The position numbers and the translations under genes are program-made. Shown one piece after another: positions 16,422-26,074 of a stretch of DNA of 64,000 nucleotides (within the stretch, counting starts at the first letter, position 1; each line of letters opens with the position of its first letter). Origin of the DNA: Colwellia sp. (lineage in GTDB: Bacteria > Pseudomonadota > Gammaproteobacteria > Enterobacterales > Alteromonadaceae); contig JAPYOP010000002.1 of NCBI GenBank assembly GCA_029938115.1, positions 108,504 to 172,503 on the forward strand, in the 5' to 3' direction. The notes below the pieces were generated by a model that saw nothing but the letters and a program-made list of their open reading frames with translations, was not told the DNA's origin and searched no databases.

Positions 16422-17933
16422 ATGAGCTGTTCTTTTAAAATTTTCTTTGTATTCATATTATTATCAACCCATGTTATTTCAGTCAAAGCATCGGAAGAGA
16501 TAGATCTGTTTGCTTATAGTTTACAAGACCTACTGAATATGAAAGTGACGACTGTTTCCAAACAAGAGCAAAGTTTAGATGAAAGTCCCGCTTTTAAAGA
16601 AATAATCACTCAAGATGATATAAAACGCAGAGGCTACAAGGATTTAAACTAAATGAAAAGGCAAGTATTAAAACATTGCTGCGCTATAGAAGCAGTAATA
16701 TTGATAATAATTCCTTTTTTCATTGATGCCTTCTTAGTTAATAATGCTGAAACCAATAGCCAAAAACGCTTAGTGGAAGCAAATTATTGGGAGTCAACTA
16801 ACAACAGTTGGACAGGTTCAACTGAGCTAAACTGGCAATTTAACAGTAAATTAAATATTGTTGCAGGTTTAGAATATGAAGCTAAAGACTTACAAAAAGC
16901 GTACAACATCAACTTTGGTCCTTTGTTACCACCTGAATTAATAAATGAGAACTATAATTTCCCATCACCACCGACACAAGATAGTGTCGCCAATAATCGT
17001 ATAGATACAAATCAACGGGGTTTATATCTGCTATATCAATATCAATTGGCAACAAGTTCAAGCACACTAAAACACGCTTTACATTTTGGTTTACGTAATG
17101 ATAAACATTCAGTGTTTGGCGCTGAAACTACTATTCGAGCAGGTTATGTGGGGCAATGGCAGAAAACAACATTAAAGCTTTTTTATGGGCAAGCATATCA
17201 AGAGCCATCTGCTCGTTTACTTTATGGTGGTTGGCAAGGATCAGGTAGCGCCCCTCAGTTGAAGCCAAGAGATGCTAATACTTTCGAATTTAACATTAAT
17301 TATAAAATGAAAAACATTTTACTCTCTAGTAACTATTTTTACATACAGAGCAAAAATTTATTTAACACCACTGACTTAGGCGAAATTAATTCGGGTAACG
17401 GCTTAGTCAATGGTGGTGATTTTAGAATTAAATATCAACGAGCTCATAGTGCGGTTTCAAACCTATCGCTTTGGACTACTCTTTCATGGCTAAATTCAAA
17501 AGAACAGCATAATAACGAACAAGGTAAACTTGCTTGTGAAGATGTTGGTGATCTCGCAGACTATACCTTACATGGTGGCGCTTACATCACCTTTAATAGC
17601 AGTTGGCAACTCAACTTAAGGGGACGTTATTACGATGAAAGAGCCACGGTTAAAACAAATGAAATTGAGCGTATTGAAAGCTTTATCAGTGTCGATACAA
17701 ATATTATTTATCGACCGCCGTACTTTAAAAAATTAACACTCTCATTAAATATTTCTAATTTATTCAATCAAGGTTACTTTCATCTCGGCGTTCGCAGTGC
17801 TTCCGCGAGCACAACCAACCTTGGTGAAGTAGATGAAAATGGTGTTTGGATTGGCAATGGCAGCTTTTATAATGCTCAAATACCACAACCCGATAGAGAG
17901 CCTTGGTTAGCGGCTCATTGGCAATTTGATTAA
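16422..17933 (+). pseudogene. Decayed TonB-dependent receptor
   Basis: Two plus-strand frames are pieces of one outer-membrane receptor. The first (16422-16652) has a signal peptide and the start of a receptor, with LQDLLNMKVTTVSKQEQ, DESPAFKEIITQDDIKRRGYKDLN and then a stop. The second (16653-17933) lacks a signal peptide and carries the C-terminal beta-barrel, with repeated aromatic strands, SLNISNLFNQGYFHLGV and a C-terminal WQFD. Nearly all of the plug domain and the first barrel strands are missing, so a large internal deletion plus a stop is the simplest reading. Neither piece should make a working receptor. The ligand is unknown. Confidence 0.8.
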
Positions 17934-17941
17934 TATAAACA

Positions 17942-18847
17942 TTAAGGTGCTATCACATGCATATAACCGCGCTTATAATCAATTGTCACCACAAAATGCT
18001 TCAATACATCATACCCCAAAAGCCCTCTAACTTTTTTACCCTTGATATGTGACCATTTAATATCTGATTGATGAGTGATGTTGGTTGATTGGTTTTCACC
18101 CGGCACAGACGTTAATACATTTTCTAACTCATACGGACCAAATTTAATACTAGGCAACCTGAAGACTTCAGTAAAACCAACAGTATTTACTCCTCTAGAG
18201 ACACTTGATTTACTTGAATACTTCTCAAGCCATTGTTTATTTTTAGCAACTTTTCTGTCAATCATAATGCCGCCAGCATTACCTGTATCTAACAATAACC
18301 AAGCAGACATTTCATTATTTAGTTTCACTCTAACAATTGGCTTACCTGTGCCTATGTCTGGCTGCATTTTGACATTCTTAATATCTTTTAAATTGATTGC
18401 ATCTCTAGACATAATACGCATTTTACTTTGTGGGTAATCAATTTGAACAACAAAGCGACTAAAAAATCCTGCCCCTAATATTATCTGATTATTAGGATGA
18501 CCGAATGGAGCTGAAACAAGGTTATCTAAAATAAACTCAGTGTCAAAGATACTAACTGGCACTTTATTAAAGCTAGAGCGGCTATTTACACCAAATACCC
18601 CCTGAATTTTATATTTTTTACCATGAGAAAAATCAAGTTGGTTTTTACTAATAAAAACAGAGTTTATAACATTGATTTGTGAACCTGTGTCTAAAATAGC
18701 CTTACCTTCAATACCATTAATAGTGACTGGAATTTTGATGTGACCGCTATTCGCTTCAAAGTCAATCCATGGAGTCACCCCCGCAATAACCGAGGAAGAA
18801 AAAAACAAGCTAAAATAAAAAAGTATATTTTTGATTTGCATGAACAT
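17942..18847 (-). CDS. Secreted retropepsin-like aspartic protease
   Basis: A 301-residue protein with a signal peptide (hydrophobic ILFYFSLFFSSSVIA) and two aspartyl protease half-domains. The active-site motifs ILDTGSQINV (about residue 52) and LLDTGNAGGI (about residue 186) are each followed by hydrophobic-Gly motifs (ILGAGFF, LLGYDVL). In bacteria such two-lobed or clan AA proteins are likely periplasmic peptidases, but substrates are unknown. It converges with the receptor pseudogene and diverges from the acyltransferase gene. Confidence 0.75.
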   Translation of the reverse strand: MFMQIKNILFYFSLFFSSSVIAGVTPWIDFEANSGHIKIPVTINGIEGKAILDTGSQINVINSVFISKNQLDFSHGKKYKIQGVFGVNSRSSFNKVPVSIFDTEFILDNLVSAPFGHPNNQIILGAGFFSRFVVQIDYPQSKMRIMSRDAINLKDIKNVKMQPDIGTGKPIVRVKLNNEMSAWLLLDTGNAGGIMIDRKVAKNKQWLEKYSSKSSVSRGVNTVGFTEVFRLPSIKFGPYELENVLTSVPGENQSTNITHQSDIKWSHIKGKKVRGLLGYDVLKHFVVTIDYKRGYMHVIAP

Positions 18848-18997
18848 TAATCCTTTAATTGTTGTTCACATAATATAAAAACTATTGACCGATAAAGCAA
18901 ACTTTGAAAGTACTTAATAGTACGCAGATTAAGTTATAATTTTCCCCTTATGCTATAATTATTCTCATAACTTTTTTCCTCTTTGCATATCTGACTC

Positions 18998-19870
18998 ATG
19001 ATTAAAAAAACACTCTCCATTTGTGAAAAAACTATCTTCGACGGTATCTTTACTAAGTACTTTTTAAAATCTCTATTTTCATTGTGGTTTAAAATCGCAG
19101 GCTGGAAGGTCTGTAAATTTCCACCCGAAGGGGCTGGTGTTGCTATCGCCGCACCGCATACTTCAAATTGGGATTTTATTTATGCCCTTGGCGCGGCAAT
19201 ACTCCAAGATGTGAAAATTTACTTCTCTATAAAAGACAGCATGTGCCGTATACCCGTTTTAGGTAGATGGTTAATGTGGTTAGGCGCTATGCCAATAGAC
19301 AGATCGTCAAAAGGTGAAGGACAAGTTGAGCAAATAAAAGCTTTCATTGATTCACAAAAAGGCAATCGGGTGTTTTTCTTATTTACCCCAGAAGGCACAC
19401 GTGGCGCAGTAACAAAATGGAAAACAGGGTTCTATCATGTAGCCCAAGGTTGTGATTTACCTATTTTTCTTGCCAAAGTTGATTACTTAAGTAAAGAAAC
19501 TGGTGTTTTTCACACCTTTAAATTAACGGGTAACAAAGACAATGATATTCAAGCAATTCAGGCATCATACAAGAGTATTCACGGAAAATTTATCAAGGAT
19601 CAATATCCTCCCTATGTTGGTAAATTACCTTCAATATCTGAATCAGAAGCAGCCGTCATTAGAGCGCTTTATTCTTTTAAAGGCGTAGCCACTAAAATGG
19701 AAATTAATGCCAAGGCTAAATTAGCTGAGTTGTCTAGTAATATGCTTTCGCTATTGATAGATAAAGGGTTGTTAGAAAAGAATATTGTTAGCGGTAGCAC
19801 TACTGAAAGTACATACCAGCTAACATTTGCAGGAAAAGGTTATTTTTTACATCTAACGCCTCAGTACTAG
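18998..19870 (+). CDS. PlsC-type acyltransferase
   Basis: A 290-residue membrane-associated acyltransferase. The catalytic HX4D motif is HTSNWD, and the phosphate-binding FTPEGTRG lies about 75 residues later. This resembles 1-acyl-glycerol-3-phosphate acyltransferases acting on phospholipids. The last 80 residues (SISESEAAVIRALYSFKG onward) look like a winged-helix type extension, not part of the usual enzyme. Its TAG stop overlaps the stop of the convergent pullulanase gene in the palindrome CTAG. Confidence 0.8.
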   Translation: MIKKTLSICEKTIFDGIFTKYFLKSLFSLWFKIAGWKVCKFPPEGAGVAIAAPHTSNWDFIYALGAAILQDVKIYFSIKDSMCRIPVLGRWLMWLGAMPIDRSSKGEGQVEQIKAFIDSQKGNRVFFLFTPEGTRGAVTKWKTGFYHVAQGCDLPIFLAKVDYLSKETGVFHTFKLTGNKDNDIQAIQASYKSIHGKFIKDQYPPYVGKLPSISESEAAVIRALYSFKGVATKMEINAKAKLAELSSNMLSLLIDKGLLEKNIVSGSTTESTYQLTFAGKGYFLHLTPQY

Positions 19871-22680
19871 TACTTCACAAACACCACACTTGATAACGCT
19901 GGTACAGTAAAACCTTTTTTATCTGTTTGACTTTGTTTGCTCACTTCATCAACACCATTTTTTTGAATTGGATGGAGTTGGTATTTATCAGCTTCAGCAA
20001 AAGCAAATGTTTGTACTTTATTACTGGTATTAAAAATAACCATCAGGCTTTCAACATTACCGTCTACAGGTATGCCTTGACGATCCTCAAGCTTCATTAC
20101 CAAGAGTCCAAGTTGTTTATTCTCAGTATTTAAAAAGCTTACTTTGCTATTAATCTCTTTTGCTGTAGTTAACCTAAATAACGGTGAACTCATGCGTAAT
20201 GCCAGCATTTCTTCAAATACTTTTGCACTAAAAGCAATGTGTTTTGCTTGCACTTGATCTCGACCTTGATGCCCGTTAAGTACTGCTTTGATCAACGGCC
20301 AGTTACCTTTGTCTTTATCTGCTGGTGGTAAACCAATATTGTAGTAATTATCTTGCTTGGTAAAATCTACACGATTGAACCAATCACCGTAATCGTAACT
20401 ATCACGAAGGTAAGATTTTGAACGTAGAAACTCACTGCCCATGTGTAAAAATGGAATACCTTGTGCGAATAAAGTAAACGATAAACTTTGTAAGTGCATT
20501 CTCACGCGATCATCTGTAGAGACATCAAAAGGTAAACGATATTGGCTGTTATCCCACAATGTTTGGTTATCATGTTTAGATACATAATTAATAGTGTCCG
20601 CGGGATCTAAGGCATAACCTGTGGGCTGATCGCCATAAGGAACATCTTTACCTAATACTTGTTCGCCATTCATTTGTTTAAGTGGAAAAGTTGATAAATT
20701 ACCGGCTAAACCAATACGTAATTGATCCATACGAACATCGTATTCTTGACGCGACTGCTCCTTCGTTTGTTTCTCATTAGGTTGTGTCAGTAAACCATTG
20801 CCAAGTCCTTGTGAATCACGGGTGTTATTACCGCCACCACGTACCGCATCGCGCAATCTGTCGCTATAGGTACCTATTTCTGTGCCACCTAAGTTTAGCT
20901 GACTCGCTTGCTTAAAACGGCTATTATTAGCCACTTCACCAAAGTTCCAGCCTTCTCCATAAAAATAAGTATCGGCATCGACAACGCGTACAGCTTCTCG
21001 CGCAGCTAACATGGCTGCTTTATCTTGGTGCCCCATTAAATCAAAACGGAAACCATCAATCTTATAATCTTGCGCCCAAACAACCAATGAATCAGACATT
21101 AATTTTGCCATCATCACCCGCTCAGTTGCAGTATTACCACAGGTATAACACGTTGACTGTTCAACTACCCCTGTGGTGATATTTAAACGGTGATAATAAC
21201 CTGGTACTATTTTATCAAGTACCGATTTTTCTTTTAAACCAAATTGAAAAGTATGGTTATAAACCACATCCATAATCACTCTAAAACCTAAGTTATGAAT
21301 GCTTTGCACCATCTCCCTAAATTCAATTAAACGCGCTGCCCCTTGAGGGTTTATCGCGTAACTTCCTTCTGGCACTGTGTAATGGAATGGGTCATAACCC
21401 CAGTTAAAGTTATCAAATTGGCGTAGTTCACTCACAATTAATTGTGCTTGCTCATCACTCACATCAAAGCTTGCTAATAACGACTTTAAGCTTTGCTGCT
21501 GTTCGGTAGGAGTATAGTCAGCAGTACAAACAGTGATCATTGGCGCACTGTCACATACTTTAGTTTTAACCTGTTCAATAGTGTCGTTGATATCAACTGA
21601 CTGCGAGGCATCTTCATTTATACTCGCCAAGTCATAGGTAGGTAATAAATGAATATTATTTAAACCTGCTTTTTTTAACGATTTTAAATGCTGTATGCCA
21701 TGAGATTCTTGCTCACTAAAAGCTTTATACTTACCACGGTAGTTGCCATTAGAAAGTGCTTTGTCATCAGAGCTAAAATCGCGAATGTGTGTTTCATAAA
21801 AAATGTTATCTTCGACATTTTTAACCGTGGGTACACTATGACTTTGCCAGTTATTCGGCTGTGTTGAACGGTCGTTCAAATCAACAATCTGTGAGTACTT
21901 ACTATTTACCGACAGGCTTAGAGAATAAGGGTCGGTGGTAATAAGTGTTTCTATTTGTTTTGACTCAGGGTGATAAACAGTCACTTGATATTGATAATAT
22001 GCGCCCTTAAGAGACCTATCACCCGCAACCGACCAAATACCCGTACTACTATCTTCTACCATAGTTAGTGTGCTTGGCTTAGCTGCTTGTAAATCATCAT
22101 CAAACAATAATACATTTACGTGTTGTGCCGTTGGTGCCCACAACTTAAAGCTAACGCCCTCAGTAGTAACCGTTGCGCCTAAATCATTAGCTTCATCGGC
22201 GTCATTTTCACCTTCAGTGTATAAGGAATCTAATACTGCTCCGGTTTGTACAAAGGAAACGTTTTGTGTTTTCTGCGCTTTATCAAGGGCAATAACCATC
22301 AATTGCTGCTTTAACCATGCTTTGGTTTGAGACGCTGACAAATCGACTTTATAGGCTTGAAAATCAGCTAGGTGAGGAAATTTATTCGCTAACTGAATAG
22401 GCAAAGCAACTTGAGACAAAGTAACTGCATCGAACTCACTTGTTGAAGCTTTGATTAGCTGATAAAGAACCTTTTTGTCAGACTTAGGAAATGCTAATAA
22501 CTCAGGCGTTAACCAATGAACCGAACTATCACTTGCTTGATTTGCTAATTCACTCGCTATAATTGAATTCTGCTCAGCGACAGCTGAGGAAGTGTCTTGT
22601 TTTTGAGTGTTGTCACCACAAGCAGCCAAAAATAATGAAGCTGACAAAAGTGAAATAGAGGTAACATTTACGGTGCGCAT
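19867..22680 (-). CDS. pulA: Pullulanase-type alpha-1,6-glucosidase, lipoprotein
   Basis: A 937-residue GH13 debranching enzyme. The N-terminus ends LFLAACGDN, a lipobox with Cys21 as the lipidated residue, so it is an outer- or inner-membrane lipoprotein. A CBM48-like domain (EGVSFKLWAPTAQHVNVLLF, about 170-270) precedes the catalytic barrel. Catalytic motifs are DGFRFDLMGH (nucleophile), YFYGEGWNFGE (acid/base) and NYVSKHDNQTLWD. It would hydrolyse alpha-1,6 links in pullulan or limit dextrins. A LacI-type operator lies 78 bp upstream. It is a paralogue of the larger enzyme at 26075-30526. Confidence 0.92.
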   Translation of the reverse strand: MRTVNVTSISLLSASLFLAACGDNTQKQDTSSAVAEQNSIIASELANQASDSSVHWLTPELLAFPKSDKKVLYQLIKASTSEFDAVTLSQVALPIQLANKFPHLADFQAYKVDLSASQTKAWLKQQLMVIALDKAQKTQNVSFVQTGAVLDSLYTEGENDADEANDLGATVTTEGVSFKLWAPTAQHVNVLLFDDDLQAAKPSTLTMVEDSSTGIWSVAGDRSLKGAYYQYQVTVYHPESKQIETLITTDPYSLSLSVNSKYSQIVDLNDRSTQPNNWQSHSVPTVKNVEDNIFYETHIRDFSSDDKALSNGNYRGKYKAFSEQESHGIQHLKSLKKAGLNNIHLLPTYDLASINEDASQSVDINDTIEQVKTKVCDSAPMITVCTADYTPTEQQQSLKSLLASFDVSDEQAQLIVSELRQFDNFNWGYDPFHYTVPEGSYAINPQGAARLIEFREMVQSIHNLGFRVIMDVVYNHTFQFGLKEKSVLDKIVPGYYHRLNITTGVVEQSTCYTCGNTATERVMMAKLMSDSLVVWAQDYKIDGFRFDLMGHQDKAAMLAAREAVRVVDADTYFYGEGWNFGEVANNSRFKQASQLNLGGTEIGTYSDRLRDAVRGGGNNTRDSQGLGNGLLTQPNEKQTKEQSRQEYDVRMDQLRIGLAGNLSTFPLKQMNGEQVLGKDVPYGDQPTGYALDPADTINYVSKHDNQTLWDNSQYRLPFDVSTDDRVRMHLQSLSFTLFAQGIPFLHMGSEFLRSKSYLRDSYDYGDWFNRVDFTKQDNYYNIGLPPADKDKGNWPLIKAVLNGHQGRDQVQAKHIAFSAKVFEEMLALRMSSPLFRLTTAKEINSKVSFLNTENKQLGLLVMKLEDRQGIPVDGNVESLMVIFNTSNKVQTFAFAEADKYQLHPIQKNGVDEVSKQSQTDKKGFTVPALSSVVFVKY

Positions 22681-22757
22681 ACCATTTCCAAAAAAGTAAA
22701 TTAATAACTGATTAATTTACTTGGAAATTGAATATTTAAAAAGCCACTTTACTCATT

Positions 22758-22771
22758 TGCATACGTATTCA
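22758..22771. promoter_or_regulatory. LacI-type operator, site 1 (pullulanase)
   Basis: TGCATACGTATTCA, a palindrome centred on ACGT, 78 bp before the pullulanase ATG. The same motif occurs six more times upstream of genes in this locus. The form fits a LacI-family regulator such as MalR of Alteromonadales; the regulator gene is not in the window. Confidence 0.75.
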
Positions 22772-22798
22772 AGAGTCAAATAGCTATATCAACAGTTT

Positions 22799-23395
22799 TT
22801 ATTGCTTCTTGTACTCTTTAATTACCCTAATTTCTGATAGTGTCGCTTGCTTAGACAAAATAAGTTTGTCTGATGAAAAGTCTGAGGGAGTATATTCACT
22901 CGAGGTCTTTATATCGTTATTTGGCAATAATCCTAAGGCTTGGTATGAAGCGGCAATAAGCTCACTACAAAAAAGAGACGATAAATCTTCTTTATTATGA
23001 CCAAATGGACCATCATAATTCGCTTTAACCATTTGTAAAATGCTTCGCTCGAATGCTTTACCTTGCAAGGAGCTTTTCAATGTTGAAAAGCTTTGGTGAT
23101 TTAAATCTTGATCAGCGACATTAGTCAATCGTCGATAACCAATACTGCCAGGATAAACTTTTACCTTTTCATGAAAAGGCACCATTTGTACTCCCTGCGT
23201 TATTTTCCCAGTATCCAAATCAATCAAACCATCAGAGTGAGTTGACTCATATAAACAAGGAAAATCATAATTGCTATCCATCACAATCATGCCAATATGA
23301 GACCAAGTATTTCGTTGTAATACTTTAATAAGCTTCCCAACACGACAAGATCCAGAAAATAAAACTATGTCTCCTGTTCTCATATTTTTAATCAT
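22799..23395 (-). CDS. YiiX/YebB-like permuted NlpC/P60 cysteine hydrolase
   Basis: A 198-residue protein of the permuted papain-like NlpC/P60 group. The GDIVLFSG start, His33 in WSHIGMIV, Glu50 in CLYEST and the nucleophile Cys143 in LFCSELIAASYQ form the expected order for the circularly permuted fold. Family members are amidases or acyl/thioester hydrolases of unknown substrate. No signal peptide is seen. It lies between the pullulanase and GH31 genes on the same strand, with an operator downstream of it rather than upstream. Confidence 0.7.
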   Translation of the reverse strand: MIKNMRTGDIVLFSGSCRVGKLIKVLQRNTWSHIGMIVMDSNYDFPCLYESTHSDGLIDLDTGKITQGVQMVPFHEKVKVYPGSIGYRRLTNVADQDLNHQSFSTLKSSLQGKAFERSILQMVKANYDGPFGHNKEDLSSLFCSELIAASYQALGLLPNNDIKTSSEYTPSDFSSDKLILSKQATLSEIRVIKEYKKQ

Positions 23396-23527
23396 TTTAT
23401 TCAGCTTTCCAATTGGAGGTATGTACTAATATCTGTAATTTTAGCATGTGAATGTATGCGCTGCCATACTCCCTCTGCTATAGGTTATTGATTTTAGTTA
23501 TTTGATAGACTCCTTGGTTATTTATCT

Positions 23528-25969
23528 TTACCGGCAAAACTGAATTGTCATTGTTTTGTTTACAGGCAACATACTGGTTTTCAAGGTTAAATCCCCAGTG
23601 TCATTTGAAATTGTAGCACTTATTAATTTGCTAAACTTGCCATTCAACAAGACACAAATAGAATGTTTTTCTACTTGTTTAACAGAAAAGCCAATAAAGT
23701 TTATTTCATATTGCCGCTGTTTTGGTGCCTCTTGATAATGACCTTCTGACTTATGAATCACAAGCTGCTTACTTGCATGATTATAGGTTACCTTGGTACG
23801 CCTTGTTTCCAAATTTAGTCGATATTGCTCGCTAACATCATCATCTTCTATTAACTCGGTTTGACCATCCTGCCCAGTATAAATGTCCAAAATCAGCTTA
23901 GATTTATCAATAAACTGCGTACTCAAGGCAAAATCTCGTTTAGGAATAATACTGCCCTGTTTAACGAAAATGGGTAAGGTTCCCGCGGGTGCATTAACGG
24001 TCAAAACCTTATCACCAGTGATGAGTTTTTGACTGTGGTAGTCATACCAATACCCCTTGGGAAGCCATAACGTTTTATGCTCACGGGCACTAGCGTTAGG
24101 TGCAATAAGTAAGCTGTCGCCCCACATATATTGCAAATCATACTGCCATGCTTTTGCTTGCTCTGGATAATCAAGTAGCATAGCTCGCGCTATTGGAATG
24201 CCTGACGCTGCGGCTTGATGAGCCGCGTTATATAAATAAGGCATTAATTGATAACGTAGTTGACTATAGTAATGAACAGTTTTTTGTGTCGAGTCGCTCC
24301 TATCTAACGGCCAACGTGACTCGCCCATGCCATGAGGCTTCCAGATAGGAGAAAAACTACCAAAAGCCATCGCCCATTGTTGATACAATTGTTCATCTGG
24401 CCCTTTGCCTGTATCCCAATTATGAAAACCGCCGGCATCATGTCCCCAATAAGGAAAGCCTGATAAACCGGCAAGTTGCATTGCACGAATTTGCTTTTGC
24501 ATATCATCATGGTCTGGCAAAATATCACCACTCCACAAAGTAGCATAGCGTTGAGCCCCTGCAGTCATGCCGCGTACCCAGACAAAAGGTCGCTCTGTTA
24601 TAGTTGATTTATCCCAGCCTTGTTCTACCAGTGCTTTAGCAATGAGAAAAAACCAATAATTACGCATTTCAGCCCAGCTTTTGCCATTGGCTAAAATCAT
24701 CTTTTCATTTGCTGCACCCATTTCATCAAATTCATCTATCCATAAAGCATCGCCGGGAAAGCCTAGCTTTGGATCTAATGAGTTTTTGTAAAACGCCTGC
24801 CAAAACCATGCCCGAAATTCATCATTGGTCAAATCGGGTGCACTGTCTTTAAAATCAATGCCGGTAGTATTAGGTAAATTAAATAATTTCTGCCAGCCAT
24901 CGGTATACTGCGCAATACAACGATTTAAGTCTAATGTTGCCACCAAGCCTTGCTGCTTTAACCACAATGCACACTCTTTAGGGTCTGGATAACGACCTTT
25001 GTCCCATGCTAATTTAGACTTACAGCGTTTGCCTCCTTCGGCGCGCCAGCGATTATCATTTATAACGTGATCAAGCGGGAATCCAGCTTGGCGATGCTCA
25101 GTGATTTTAGCTTGCCACCACTTTTCATCAGACGGTGTTGCTGAGTTATGATCATGACCCTTGTCGGATAATTGCAAGCCAAACATGGCTTTTTTAGGCA
25201 AACGAGGGCGTCCCGTAAGTTGAGTGTAGTTATCTAATACTGTGGTTAATTTTGGTCCTGCAATAAAGAAATAGTCCATTCGCCCAGAAAAACCAGCATC
25301 ATCAATTTCAAAGCTATATTCGCCCTTGTTACCAAAATTAAAACGATTAGTAAAAGTACTGTTTAGGAATACTCCGTAGCCTTTGCTTGATAAATAAAAT
25401 GGCACAATTAACGGTGCTTGTTCACTGTGATGATTACCGTAATTACGGTTGATCTCCTGCCCTTTTAAATCGATACTTTTTGCTCTACCCAAATAGCCAT
25501 GACCTAAACCAGTAAAGTGTTCGTGTTCATCATAAGTGAATACGGTTGATATTTTATTACCGTGCCACTGGGTTGCGCTATTTTGAGCTAATACTAGGTT
25601 GCCATTTTGACTAAAAGATGCCGCTAAATTATCTTTAATTATTTTAACACTGAGTTGATCGTTATTTTTTAATGTGAACAACCAATAGTCATTATATTCT
25701 TTAACCGCAAGCTGTCTTGACCATTGATGTGATTCAACCATTTCATAGTGGTCGTCTTTAAAAAACGCTTCTGTGAGGCGTGCACTCTGTATGCGTATTA
25801 TCGAATCGCCATAGGGTGTTAATCGAATTTTATAATCAGCAGAACTAATGGTGTAAGCCCCCTGTTCAACACTTATTTTATTATGAGTTAACGCATATGC
25901 ATTGCCTGAGAAGATTGGTGTAAAGATAAATATAAAGGTGAAGTAAACAATCTTTAGTCTCTTTTTCAT
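23528..25969 (-). CDS. Glycoside hydrolase family 31 alpha-glucosidase, secreted
   Basis: An 813-residue GH31 enzyme with a signal peptide (IVYFTFIFIFTPIFSGNAYA). The N-terminal beta-sandwich leads into the catalytic barrel with the nucleophile in LWIDEFDEMG and the acid/base region in WSGDILPDHDDM; the C-terminal DUF5110-like domain follows WLPKGYWYDYHS. It would release glucose (or other alpha-glucosyl units) from oligosaccharides in the periplasm or outside. It has an AAGGA site just before its ATG and lies after the terminator of the larger pullulanase, so it is either read through or has its own promoter in the 105-bp gap. Confidence 0.88.
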   Translation of the reverse strand: MKKRLKIVYFTFIFIFTPIFSGNAYALTHNKISVEQGAYTISSADYKIRLTPYGDSIIRIQSARLTEAFFKDDHYEMVESHQWSRQLAVKEYNDYWLFTLKNNDQLSVKIIKDNLAASFSQNGNLVLAQNSATQWHGNKISTVFTYDEHEHFTGLGHGYLGRAKSIDLKGQEINRNYGNHHSEQAPLIVPFYLSSKGYGVFLNSTFTNRFNFGNKGEYSFEIDDAGFSGRMDYFFIAGPKLTTVLDNYTQLTGRPRLPKKAMFGLQLSDKGHDHNSATPSDEKWWQAKITEHRQAGFPLDHVINDNRWRAEGGKRCKSKLAWDKGRYPDPKECALWLKQQGLVATLDLNRCIAQYTDGWQKLFNLPNTTGIDFKDSAPDLTNDEFRAWFWQAFYKNSLDPKLGFPGDALWIDEFDEMGAANEKMILANGKSWAEMRNYWFFLIAKALVEQGWDKSTITERPFVWVRGMTAGAQRYATLWSGDILPDHDDMQKQIRAMQLAGLSGFPYWGHDAGGFHNWDTGKGPDEQLYQQWAMAFGSFSPIWKPHGMGESRWPLDRSDSTQKTVHYYSQLRYQLMPYLYNAAHQAAASGIPIARAMLLDYPEQAKAWQYDLQYMWGDSLLIAPNASAREHKTLWLPKGYWYDYHSQKLITGDKVLTVNAPAGTLPIFVKQGSIIPKRDFALSTQFIDKSKLILDIYTGQDGQTELIEDDDVSEQYRLNLETRRTKVTYNHASKQLVIHKSEGHYQEAPKQRQYEINFIGFSVKQVEKHSICVLLNGKFSKLISATISNDTGDLTLKTSMLPVNKTMTIQFCR

Positions 25970-25983
25970 TTTCAGTTATTCCT

Positions 25984-26021
25984 TAAAAAAAAAGGCTTAC
26001 CGATATAACTCAGTAAGCCTT
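25984..26021 (-). terminator. Rho-independent terminator after the large pullulanase
   Basis: AAGGCTTAC (25992-26000) and GTAAGCCTT (26013-26021) form a perfect 9-bp stem. Read on the minus strand it is followed by a run of nine T residues, ending the transcript of the 1483-residue pullulanase. Confidence 0.85.
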
Positions 26022-26074
26022 AATTTATCAACTACAGTAGTTTCGCTACTCGTAACTTAAAACTCGTTACTCGT

